Origin: CBDHEY01 sp965262305
Lineage (GTDB): Bacteria > Pseudomonadota > Gammaproteobacteria > Pseudomonadales > Cellvibrionaceae
Direction of reading: 5' to 3'
Length of the DNA: 64,000 nt
Assembly: GCA_965262305.1 (NCBI GenBank)
Contig: CBDHEY010000002.1
Span: 1,116,001 to 1,180,000, forward strand
Position 1 is the first letter of the stretch. Every line of letters starts with the position of its first letter. Shown here piece after piece: positions 46,090-54,751 of this stretch. The translations under genes and the position numbers were made by a program. The notes under the pieces are model-generated. The model made no database searches. It saw nothing but the letters and a program-made list of their open reading frames with translations, and was not told the origin of the DNA.

Positions 46090-46398
46090 ATGCAGTATTA
46101 CGACTCTATCAGCCAAAAATTAAAAGACAACTACAATCCTGCGCATTTGGAGGTTATAAACGAAAGTAATCAACATAATGTGCCAGAAAATTCTGAGACT
46201 CATTTTAAAGTGGTGCTTGTCTCAGATAAATTTATGGGCATTCCACGAGTAAAGCGCCATCAAATGATTTATGCGACCCTGGCAGATGAGCTCTCTGGAA
46301 CAGTTCATGCGTTAGCACTTCACCTATTTTCCGTAGACGAATGGCAATCGCAACATTCTGCTCCAGATTCACCGAAATGTATGGGAGGAAGCCAATAA
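46090..46398 (+). CDS. bolA: BolA family protein
   Basis: A 102-residue BolA: QYYDSISQKLKDNYNPAHLEVINES, THFKVVLVSDKFMGIPRVKRHQMIY with the conserved KRHQ helix, and LADELSGTVHALALHLFS. BolA proteins bind glutaredoxins or DNA and affect cell shape and motility. ATG 46090 is chosen because GTGAGA lies seven bases upstream; a GTG at 46078 is in frame but inside that site. A short Cys-containing tail (CMGG) is present. Confidence 0.92.
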   Translation: MQYYDSISQKLKDNYNPAHLEVINESNQHNVPENSETHFKVVLVSDKFMGIPRVKRHQMIYATLADELSGTVHALALHLFSVDEWQSQHSAPDSPKCMGGSQ

Positions 46399-46483
46399 AC
46401 TTTAATTATCTCCGGATTTTAAGTTATCGGTTAATTACTATATGAGTCAGCTAAGTAATTGATTTGGCATTAAAGCCTATGAA

Positions 46484-46511
46484 TTGAATTTGATTTTACG
46501 TTTGTTATAGA
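46484..46511 (+). promoter_or_regulatory. Predicted promoter of trhO
   Basis: TTGAAT (46484-46489) and TATAGA (46506-46511) with a 16-base spacer lie 37 bp before the trhO ATG, in a gap with no other gene. Confidence 0.42.
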
Positions 46512-46547
46512 ATCGCCACCCCGAAAAATGAGAATGCATATATCGAT

Positions 46548-47492
46548 ATGGCCGAAAAAACCGTTGTAGCCGCCTTATATAAGTTTGTCTATCTTGATGA
46601 TTACAAAGAGATGCGAGAGCCTCTTTTAGATTTTTGCATCGAAAAAGGTGTAAAAGGCACGCTACTTTTGGCTAAAGAAGGTATAAATGGGACTGTCTCG
46701 GGCTCTCGTGAAGCGATAACAGATCTTATAAACTATCTGCGTAAAGATGACCGTTTCACTGATCTTACGCATAAAGAATCTTTTTATGACGAAGCCCCGT
46801 TTTACCGCACTAAGGTAAAACTTAAGCGAGAAATAGTAACAATGGGGGTTGAAGATATTGATCCTAGACACAGTGTGGGCACCTATGTAGAACCGCAAGA
46901 TTGGAATGCGCTAATATCCGATCCAGATGTGACTTTGGTTGATACTCGAAACCACTATGAATGCGAAATAGGGACTTTTAAGAATGCAATAGATCCAAAT
47001 ACTGAGACATTCAGAGAGTTTCCAGACTACGCTCGCGATAATTTAGACCCGAAGAAACATAAAAAAATTGCTATGTTTTGTACGGGAGGAATTCGCTGCG
47101 AAAAATCCACGGCGTTTATGAAACAACAGGGCTTTGAAGAAGTTTATCATCTAAAAGGTGGCATTCTTAAATATCTTGAAGAGGTACCGAAAGAGGATAG
47201 CTTTTGGCAAGGTGAGTGTTTTGTGTTTGATAACCGTGTGTCGGTTGATCATGACCTGAAAAAAGGAAGTTATGATCAATGCCATGCATGTCGATTTCCT
47301 ATCACGGAAGAAGATAAACAATCTCCTTATTATCGCGAAGGCATTTCATGCCCCCGTTGTTATGATAAGCAAACTGAATCACAACGAGCGAGATTTGAAG
47401 AAAGGCAAAAACAGGTTACGCTATCCAAAACCCGCAATGAAGACCATATAGGCGCTCCACCACCGAAGCGACAGTTACGTGAATCCCGATAA
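46548..47492 (+). CDS. trhO: tRNA uridine(34) hydroxylase (rhodanese family)
   Basis: TrhO (YceA) makes 5-hydroxyuridine at the wobble position of tRNA with molecular oxygen. The 314-residue protein has the N-terminal acylphosphatase-like domain (VVAALYKFVYLDDY, GTLLLAKEGINGTVSG) and a rhodanese domain with active-site Cys178 in MFCTGGIRCEKSTAFM, then a C-terminal zinc-type segment (CHACRFP, CPRCYDKQT). Length and order match the family. Confidence 0.95.
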   Translation: MAEKTVVAALYKFVYLDDYKEMREPLLDFCIEKGVKGTLLLAKEGINGTVSGSREAITDLINYLRKDDRFTDLTHKESFYDEAPFYRTKVKLKREIVTMGVEDIDPRHSVGTYVEPQDWNALISDPDVTLVDTRNHYECEIGTFKNAIDPNTETFREFPDYARDNLDPKKHKKIAMFCTGGIRCEKSTAFMKQQGFEEVYHLKGGILKYLEEVPKEDSFWQGECFVFDNRVSVDHDLKKGSYDQCHACRFPITEEDKQSPYYREGISCPRCYDKQTESQRARFEERQKQVTLSKTRNEDHIGAPPPKRQLRESR

Positions 47493-47708
47493 AATTTACT
47501 GTACGAAATACCGGCCTTAATCTCTAAAGGTGTAACCAATCTAAATTAGTTCAACAAATAAACGTATTTTTCAAATTTGTCTAAAAACATTCTTTTGAAA
47601 TAATCATTGAGTCTAAGTCTAAAAGGCATTCGCCTTACGTTGATTCTATTTCTAGTCTTTAATTTATAGATAGATATCTGTCCAAGTGATCGACACTGAG
47701 GAAAATAA

Positions 47709-50489
47709 ATGAAGACGTTTATAGAAAAATCTTTAGGCCTGGATAAAAGACTCGACGAAATGAATTCCCGCGTCGATCAAGTAGAGCAAATCTTAAAGCA
47801 ATCTGTTAACGCGGTCGTCTCAATTGATCAAGACAATATAGTCACATTTTATAATAAAGCTGCGGAAGAACTTTGGGGGTATTTACCTCACGAGGTATTG
47901 GGCCAAAATGTGAAAATGCTTGTGCCAAAGGCCATTCAGCATAATCACGATAATTTGGTTAACGCTAACAGAGAAACGCGCATAGACAAAATTGTTGGTA
48001 CGACTCGTGAAGTCGAAATTGAACGAAAAGACGGAAGAAAAATATGGGGTAGTCTTTCGCTATCTCGTGTTGAAACTGGAAACGAAACCTACTACACCGC
48101 TTTTGTCACTGATATAACCAAAGAGCGTGAAAATAGAGAATTTATAAATCAAACACTCGAACAAGCCATCGATGCGGTGATTACCATCGATGACAAAAAT
48201 AATGTGGTTTTATTTAACAAGGCTGCCGAGGCGCTTTGGGGTTATGATCGAGAAGAAGTTGTTGGTAAGAACGTCAAGATGCTTGTTCCCGCAGAATTGC
48301 GTGTCAACCACGATGGGTTTGTAAACGCAAACAGGGAGACTCGGGTAGACAAAATTGTTGGAATGAGTCGCGAAGTACAAATAGAACGTAAAGACGGTGA
48401 TCGTACCTGGGCAAATTTGTCTCTTTCTCGCATTCATATGGGCGAAAAAATTCACTACACCGCTTTTGTTCGCGACATTACTGAAGAAAAACAACAGCGG
48501 GAATTTATCGCTCAGGTATTGGAACAAGCCATAGATGCGGTAGTGTCAATCAATGAAAAAAATGAAGTAACTATCTTTAACAAAGCGGCAGAAACGCTTT
48601 GGGGATATAACCGTGACGAAGTTATTGGTAAAAACGTTAAAATGTTAGTACCGCTAGATTTACAGCAATCTCACGACAGTTTAATCGAAGCGAATAGAAC
48701 CACAGGGGTTGATAAAATTGTTGGTACCAATCGTGAAGTCCCGGTGTATCGTAAAGATGGTACTTTGCTTTGGGGTAGTTTAGCTCTCTCTAAAGTGGAA
48801 ACAGGAAATACCATCCAATACACGGCTTTTGTTCGCGATGTTACGGAAGAGGTTGCGCAGCGGGAGGAATTTGCGACGCTTTCTTTGGTGGCAAATAAAA
48901 CCGATAATTCCGTTATTATTACCGATGCCGATGGTTTAATTGAATACGTCAACCCTGGATTTACAAAATTAACTGGCTTTAAAATTGACGATTGCAGAGG
49001 GAAAAAACCAGGAAACCTTCTTCAAGGCCCAGATACAAGCGAAGAGACCAAGCGCCGAATTCGAGAAAAACTAGAACTTAGGGAGCCTTTTTACGATGAA
49101 ATCCTAAATTATGATAGCGATGGATCAAGCTATTGGATTTCGTTGGCTATCAATCCTGTTTTTGATGCAGAAGGAAAACTGGAACGGTTTGTTTCGATAC
49201 AAGCCAATATTACTGATACAAAAGTCGAAGCGCTCGAATACAACTACAAACTAGATGCAATTAGTCGAGCAAATCTAGTTGCTGAATTTGACTTGAATGG
49301 ACGTTTAGAAAAACTGAATCAAAATTATATAAATATGTTTGCCGCGACTGATGAAGGTCAGTTAAAGGGAAAAGAACTTAAGCAATTAGTATCGCGAGAA
49401 ATCGTTGCAAATGGCGAATTTGACAGCCTGTGGAATACCTTAATGAATGGCGATTTTGTTTCAGGTGAATTCAAACATACCGCACTTAATGGCGATGATA
49501 GGTGGATTAGTGGATCATTTAATCCGATCTATAACACATCTGGAGAGCTAACCAAAGTTGTTATGTTTGGCGACGATGCGACAGCACGTAAAACGGCCAT
49601 TAATTTGATTAGTGAATCTCTGGTGGCCATGTCAGAAGGTGACTTAGGTAAAACAATAGACGTGACTCTAGAGGGTGAATTTGGACTTCTTGCTGAGGCA
49701 ATGAATTCCACATTAGATCGACTGAATTCTCTGGTTGGAAACATCCTTGAGTCAGCGAATTTTGTGAGCTCATCATCTAAGGAAATTCAGTCGGGAACAA
49801 TCGATCTTAGTGCTCGAACAGAACAACAAGCCGCGAGTTTAGAAGAGACCGCGTCTAGTATTGAAGAACTTACAGCAACAGTAAACAAAAATGCTGAAAA
49901 TGCAAAAGATGCAAACACGCTTTCATTAACCGCAACAGAGACTGCCGAAAAAGGTGGAGAAGTTTTAGGTGATACTGTTAACGCGATGGAGGAAATTAAC
50001 GCCGCGAGTAAAGAAATTTCCGATATTATTGGTGTAATAGATGATATTGCGTTCCAAACAAATTTGCTTGCTTTAAATGCTGCCGTAGAGGCAGCGCGAG
50101 CTGGAGAGCAAGGGCGTGGCTTCGCAGTGGTTGCGGGTGAGGTTAGAAACCTTGCTCAACGTAGCGCCGAAGCGGCGAAAGAAATTAAAACATTAATTAA
50201 TAACAGTGTTGAAAAAGTTTCTGAAGGAACACGACTTGTTGATCAGTCTGGAAACACATTGGAAGAAATTATTAAAGCAATTCGCAGTGTATCTAATCTT
50301 ATTTCCGAAATTAATAATGCAAGTCAAGAACAAGCGAGAGGAATTGGTCAGGTTAACACTGCTGTTACCCAAATGGATGGTATGACGCAACAGAATGCAG
50401 CAATGGTAGAAGAAGCAACCGCGGCAAGTGGAAGCATGACCGATGAGGCAGCAAAACTATTCGAATTGGTTCAGTTCTTTAAACGCTAG
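47709..50489 (+). CDS. Soluble chemoreceptor with three FixL-like haem-PAS repeats
   Basis: A 926-residue methyl-accepting chemotaxis protein without membrane helices. Three N-terminal PAS repeats start near residues 25, 147 and 268; PAS4 (about 387-505) has the GKKPGNLLQGPDT motif, PAS5 spans about 514-632, and the signalling helices with the tip DIAFQTNLLALNAAVEAARAGEQGRG occupy about 640-926. Each early repeat keeps a His exactly matching FixL His200 (H80, H201, H322) and an Arg 20 residues later matching FixL Arg220 (R100, R221, R342). The His residues lie exactly 121 apart, so the repeats are tandem duplicates. An oxygen or NO sensor is inferred; haem binding is not proven. Confidence 0.93.
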   Translation: MKTFIEKSLGLDKRLDEMNSRVDQVEQILKQSVNAVVSIDQDNIVTFYNKAAEELWGYLPHEVLGQNVKMLVPKAIQHNHDNLVNANRETRIDKIVGTTREVEIERKDGRKIWGSLSLSRVETGNETYYTAFVTDITKERENREFINQTLEQAIDAVITIDDKNNVVLFNKAAEALWGYDREEVVGKNVKMLVPAELRVNHDGFVNANRETRVDKIVGMSREVQIERKDGDRTWANLSLSRIHMGEKIHYTAFVRDITEEKQQREFIAQVLEQAIDAVVSINEKNEVTIFNKAAETLWGYNRDEVIGKNVKMLVPLDLQQSHDSLIEANRTTGVDKIVGTNREVPVYRKDGTLLWGSLALSKVETGNTIQYTAFVRDVTEEVAQREEFATLSLVANKTDNSVIITDADGLIEYVNPGFTKLTGFKIDDCRGKKPGNLLQGPDTSEETKRRIREKLELREPFYDEILNYDSDGSSYWISLAINPVFDAEGKLERFVSIQANITDTKVEALEYNYKLDAISRANLVAEFDLNGRLEKLNQNYINMFAATDEGQLKGKELKQLVSREIVANGEFDSLWNTLMNGDFVSGEFKHTALNGDDRWISGSFNPIYNTSGELTKVVMFGDDATARKTAINLISESLVAMSEGDLGKTIDVTLEGEFGLLAEAMNSTLDRLNSLVGNILESANFVSSSSKEIQSGTIDLSARTEQQAASLEETASSIEELTATVNKNAENAKDANTLSLTATETAEKGGEVLGDTVNAMEEINAASKEISDIIGVIDDIAFQTNLLALNAAVEAARAGEQGRGFAVVAGEVRNLAQRSAEAAKEIKTLINNSVEKVSEGTRLVDQSGNTLEEIIKAIRSVSNLISEINNASQEQARGIGQVNTAVTQMDGMTQQNAAMVEEATAASGSMTDEAAKLFELVQFFKR

Positions 50490-50790
50490 TTTCCGAGACG
50501 CAGGATTCTAGTTCAACTTTTAGTAACTTTTTTCTGGCCTCTAATGCAAGTAGAAAACTATTTGTCGTAGAGGGCTCAGGTTTTTATTTTAAAAACACCT
50601 ACATTCCTTAATTTTATAACCAAACATTCTTAAGCTATTCGTCTGAAACACCAAAATCCATTACTTTATGGTCTTTAATTTAAGATAGAAAAAACTTTAC
50701 GGTAAGACTCCTGAACTGGATTAAATATTGTAAAAGTTGTTGTAGCTTAGGGATTAATAGAATTATCAAAATTTAGGGCGAATATTAACT
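50490..50790. other. 301-bp gap between the two chemoreceptor genes
   Basis: No gene is seen. At 50671-50689 it carries GTCTTTAATTTA followed by AGATAGA, which also occurs upstream of the first receptor at 47655-47674. AAACATTCTT at 50632-50641 also recurs upstream of the first gene, near 47585. No FliA-type (sigma-28) promoter is evident. Confidence 0.5.
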
Positions 50791-53571
50791 ATGCTAAACC
50801 GATTTTTAGGTCAGTCAGACGATGCAAATTCAAAATCACAAACTCGTGAATTAAAATCCGTATTTGAAGCTATCGAACGCTCGCAAGCAGTGATCGAATT
50901 TGAATTGGATGGCACCATTATTCGTGCGAATGATAATTTTTTAAATGCGATGGGTTATTCAGCCCACGAAGTTGTTGGGCAGCATCACTCGATATTTGTT
51001 TCCAGCAGCTATAAATCTAGTGGCGAGTACCAGAATTTTTGGCATAAATTAAGAAACGGTGAGTTCTTTTCTGACGAATTTCAACGGTTTGCAAAAGGTG
51101 GAAAAGAAATTTGGATTCAAGCAACTTACAATCCGATAAAAGATGAAAATGGTAATGTTTATAAGGTCATAAAATTTGCTACGGATATCACTGATCAGAA
51201 GTTCAGAGCGGCAGATTCTCAGGGACAAATTGATGCGATAAGTAAATCTCAAGCTGTAATAGAATTTACGCCGGATGGAATTATTCAAAAGGCAAATGAT
51301 AATTTTCTTGGCGCAATGGGGTATTCCCTAAACGAAATTCAAGGACAACATCATGGCATGTTTGTCGACGAAAATTATCGTTCTAGCAGTGAATATCGAG
51401 AATTTTGGGCAAAACTAAAGCGTGGCGAGTACGAAGCGGGAGAGTTTAAACGTGTGGCAAAAGGGGGTAAGGAAGTATGGATTAATGCTTCTTATAACCC
51501 CATTTTCGATCTTAGTGGCAAGCCTGTAAAAGTTGTTAAATATGCAACAGACGTAACGGCTCAAAAACTTAAGAATGCTGATTACGAAGGACAAATCTCT
51601 GCGATAAGTAAATCTCAAGCGGTTATCGCGTTTGATCTGAATGGGCATATTCTCGAGGCGAATGACAACTTTCTCGGCGCAATGGGTTATCGTTTAGACG
51701 AAATTCAAGGTAAGCATCATTCCATATTTATGCCCAATGAAGATAAGAATTCCACCGAGTATCGTGCGTTTTGGGAGTCATTAAATCGAGGGGAGTTTTC
51801 TCAAGGCGAATTTCGCCGTGTTAACAAAAAAGGAGAGGACGTATGGATTCAGGCGAGTTATAACCCCATTTTTGACATCAATGGTAAGCCATTCAAAGTA
51901 GTTAAATATGCCTCTGATATTACAGAGGAGGTTTTAAAAAGAGATGAATTTGAAAAGCTCTCTCTTGTCGCGAATGAAACTGATAATTCAGTAATTATTA
52001 CGGATAAAAAGGGATTGATTGAATACACCAACCCAGGTTTTACAAAACTTACTGGTTATTCTATGCAGGAGGCGTTGGGCAAAAAACCAGGTGATCTTTT
52101 GCAAGGCAGCGAGTCGGATGTGAATGTCAAAAGGAGAATTCGAGAAAAACTTGATTTACAACAACCATTTTATGAAGAAATTTTGAACTATGATAAATCG
52201 GGAAATAGTTACTGGATTTCTTTGGCTGTTAACCCCGTTTTTAATGCTAATGGTGAATTAGAAAGATTTGTTTCAATTCAGACAAATATCAGCAATACCA
52301 AACGAACATCACTTGAATTCAATTATAAACTAGAAGCAATTAATAGAGCCAATGCTGTTGCCGAGTTTAGTTTGGACGGACATATCGAAATGGTGAATGA
52401 AAACTATATGGAAATATTTGGCGCGACAAATAATGAGCAACTTGTTGGTCGTACTATCCGAGATGTTTTAGCTACAAGATTTGCAAATAGCCACGAGTTT
52501 CAAACCCTTTGGCAAAAAGTTACCAATGGTGAATATGTTTCTGATGAATTTGAACATAGAGCATTGAATGGTGAGGCTCGTTGGATTAGTGGATCGTTTA
52601 ATCCTATTTACAATGCCACCGGCGTAATCGCAAAGGTGGTTTTATACGGTGAAGATGCCACTGCGCGTAAAACGGCTGTCAATCTAATTAGTGAATCGTT
52701 GGTGGCCATGTCCGAAGGTGATTTAGGAAAAACCATTGATGTTGAATTAGAAGGTGAGTTTGGATTGTTAGCGAATGCGTTAAATTCTACGCTTGATCGA
52801 TTAGATTCGCTTGTCGGAAACATTGTCGAATCGGCGAATTTTGTTAGTAGTTCATCTCAAGAAATTCAATCTGGAAATTCCGATTTGAGCTCTCGCACAG
52901 AGCAACAGGCTGCAAGTTTAGAAGAGACCGCTTCGAGTATTGAACAACTCACAGCGACTGTAAATAAAAATGCAGAAAATGCGAAGGATGCAAATAATTT
53001 GTCTTTAGCGGCAACAGAAACGGCGGAAAAAGGCGGTGGAGTTGTTGGAGATACAGTAAAAGCGATGGAAGAGATCAATGCTGCGAGTAAGGAAATTTCT
53101 GATATTATCAGTGTTATTGATGATATTGCTTTCCAAACAAACCTGTTGGCTCTAAACGCTGCTGTTGAAGCGGCCAGAGCAGGTGAACAAGGACGCGGTT
53201 TCGCTGTTGTTGCCGGTGAAGTTAGAAATTTAGCACAGCGCAGTGCTGAGGCTGCCAAGGAGATCAAAGCATTAATTGTTAACAGTGTTGATAAGGTATC
53301 TGAAGGAACGAGACTAGTCGATCAATCGGGTAAAACCTTAGAAGAAATTATCAATGCGATTAGAGATGTTTCAGCTTTAATTTCCGACATAAATAGCGCT
53401 AGTCAAGAACAAGCACGTGGGATTGGTCAAGTGAATACAGCGGTGACCCAAATGGATGGTATGACTCAGCAAAATGCGGCTTTGGTTGAAGAAGCATCTG
53501 CAGCGAGTCGCAGTATGTCAGATGAAGCTGGAAAGCTTTTGGAATTGGTGCAGTTCTTCAAGCAGGTGTAA
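50791..53571 (+). CDS. Soluble chemoreceptor with three BdlA-like PAS repeats
   Basis: A 926-residue cytoplasmic receptor, paralogous to the preceding gene from about residue 386 on (PAS4, PAS5 and signalling helices). Its three early PAS repeats are of another family: SQAVIEF, ANDNFLxAMGY, GQHHSIF or GKHHSIF, EFWxKLxxGE and GGKEVWIxASYNP, as in the dispersal receptor BdlA. The N of ANDNF falls at residues 47, 169 and 291, a 122-residue period. Ligands for these PAS domains are not certain; haem has been reported for BdlA. The tip EIxxLAQRSAEAAKEI segment is intact. Confidence 0.93.
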   Translation: MLNRFLGQSDDANSKSQTRELKSVFEAIERSQAVIEFELDGTIIRANDNFLNAMGYSAHEVVGQHHSIFVSSSYKSSGEYQNFWHKLRNGEFFSDEFQRFAKGGKEIWIQATYNPIKDENGNVYKVIKFATDITDQKFRAADSQGQIDAISKSQAVIEFTPDGIIQKANDNFLGAMGYSLNEIQGQHHGMFVDENYRSSSEYREFWAKLKRGEYEAGEFKRVAKGGKEVWINASYNPIFDLSGKPVKVVKYATDVTAQKLKNADYEGQISAISKSQAVIAFDLNGHILEANDNFLGAMGYRLDEIQGKHHSIFMPNEDKNSTEYRAFWESLNRGEFSQGEFRRVNKKGEDVWIQASYNPIFDINGKPFKVVKYASDITEEVLKRDEFEKLSLVANETDNSVIITDKKGLIEYTNPGFTKLTGYSMQEALGKKPGDLLQGSESDVNVKRRIREKLDLQQPFYEEILNYDKSGNSYWISLAVNPVFNANGELERFVSIQTNISNTKRTSLEFNYKLEAINRANAVAEFSLDGHIEMVNENYMEIFGATNNEQLVGRTIRDVLATRFANSHEFQTLWQKVTNGEYVSDEFEHRALNGEARWISGSFNPIYNATGVIAKVVLYGEDATARKTAVNLISESLVAMSEGDLGKTIDVELEGEFGLLANALNSTLDRLDSLVGNIVESANFVSSSSQEIQSGNSDLSSRTEQQAASLEETASSIEQLTATVNKNAENAKDANNLSLAATETAEKGGGVVGDTVKAMEEINAASKEISDIISVIDDIAFQTNLLALNAAVEAARAGEQGRGFAVVAGEVRNLAQRSAEAAKEIKALIVNSVDKVSEGTRLVDQSGKTLEEIINAIRDVSALISDINSASQEQARGIGQVNTAVTQMDGMTQQNAALVEEASAASRSMSDEAGKLLELVQFFKQV

Positions 53572-53646
53572 AGAATAAGAGAAGGATATTTTTTCAGTTA
53601 TCGTATTGGCCCAACCTTTAAAAATACTTGGGCTAAGCGAGGATAT

Positions 53647-54609
53647 CTATAGGCTCTTGAAGTTTGGTTTTTGTAAGGTTTTTAACTTAAGAGCCCAGGT
53701 ACCGTTTGGTTTTTCGTTATTTCGTTCTAATTCCTCTTTTAAATAATCAATAAATACGCGCACTCGGTTCGGTAAGTATTCTCTTTTTGCGTAGATTGCA
53801 TATATTCCAGAGTGAGATGAGGTAAAGCTTTTCATAATTGGAACGACTTTTCCTGCTTTTAATGCATCTCTCAATAGAAAATGCGGTAGTTGAATAAATC
53901 CCATTCCCGAAATGCATAGCTCAACGAGTGCCTCACCATCATCGACAATCAATTCGGGCTCTGTCGAGTGTGAGATAATATTTCCTTTGTTAAGGGTTTG
54001 TATTGGTGCCACTTTCCCTGATTGCTTAAATCTAAATTGGATCCATTTATTTTTAGAAATGTCCTTGTCACTGAGCGGTGATTTTAATAGTTTTGCAGAT
54101 TTTACATTAGCAACAGTAATAACATCTATGGAACTTAATTGTTGTGCGACTAAACGGCTGTCTTGTAGGGTTCCGGATCGAATAGAAATGTCGTAACCAT
54201 TTTCAATCATGTCTAAGTAGGCGTCATCCAGTCTAATTTCTAATTTTATTTCAGGATATTTTTTCTTAAATTTGGGCAGCAATGGTAAAATATAAAGCCG
54301 CCCATACGAAACCGGTGCATTGATTTTAAGATTTCCTTTAGGTTGTCGATTGTCCTTTACAAGTGTTTCTTCAAATAAGGTTAATTCCTCAAATATGTGA
54401 CTCACTTTTTCACGATAAAGAATACCTTGCTCAGTTAATTTTAAGGTGCGGGTTGTTCTTTGAAATAATCTAAACCCCAATTCTTTTTCCAGTCGATCTA
54501 TCGCTTTACTAATAGTAGATGGGCTAGTGCCCATTGCCTGGGAAGCTTTGGCAAAGCTAGTTGTATTAGCGACTGCAAGGAAAGTGTTCAGAGCATTAAA
54601 TTTATCCAA
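53647..54609 (-). CDS. LysR-family transcriptional regulator
   Basis: A 320-residue LysR protein: N-terminal winged helix-turn-helix (FLAVANTTSFAKASQAMGTSPSTISKAIDRLEKELG), then a periplasmic-binding-like ligand domain from about residue 90 (PKGNLKINAPVSYGR). The ligand is unknown. It is divergent from a thioredoxin-like gene 142 bp away, and a T-N11-A palindrome lies between them, so it may control that gene. Confidence 0.92.
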   Translation of the reverse strand: MDKFNALNTFLAVANTTSFAKASQAMGTSPSTISKAIDRLEKELGFRLFQRTTRTLKLTEQGILYREKVSHIFEELTLFEETLVKDNRQPKGNLKINAPVSYGRLYILPLLPKFKKKYPEIKLEIRLDDAYLDMIENGYDISIRSGTLQDSRLVAQQLSSIDVITVANVKSAKLLKSPLSDKDISKNKWIQFRFKQSGKVAPIQTLNKGNIISHSTEPELIVDDGEALVELCISGMGFIQLPHFLLRDALKAGKVVPIMKSFTSSHSGIYAIYAKREYLPNRVRVFIDYLKEELERNNEKPNGTWALKLKTLQKPNFKSL

Positions 54610-54660
54610 TATTTGGTCTCTCTTTAGGTGAATTTTAGGTAAATTTTATCAATTTTATTG

Positions 54661-54675
54661 GTGAAATATATTCAC
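54661..54675. promoter_or_regulatory. Candidate LysR-type operator in the divergent gap
   Basis: GTGAAATATATTCAC is a perfect 5-bp dyad around ATATA and contains the T-N11-A form preferred by LysR proteins. It lies between the start of the minus-strand lysR-family gene and the plus-strand thioredoxin-like gene. Binding by that regulator is inferred. Confidence 0.5.
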
Positions 54676-54751
54676 TTTTAAAAGCATGTAATGTCTATTT
54701 TATTCATTAATAATTTCTCTAAAATAACAGAAAACATTTTGGAGAAATCGT

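Noticed and set aside
48960..49230. A photoactive LOV domain in PAS4 of the chemoreceptors
   Set aside because: The motif reads GKKPGNLLQG instead of GxNCRFLQ; the flavin-binding Cys is missing, so light sensing of the LOV type is not supported.
52866..53267. A 133-codon minus-strand frame in the signalling part of the second chemoreceptor
   Set aside because: Opposite the highly conserved receptor tip; the composition (Ser/Ala-rich) mirrors the Ala/Glu-rich sense strand.
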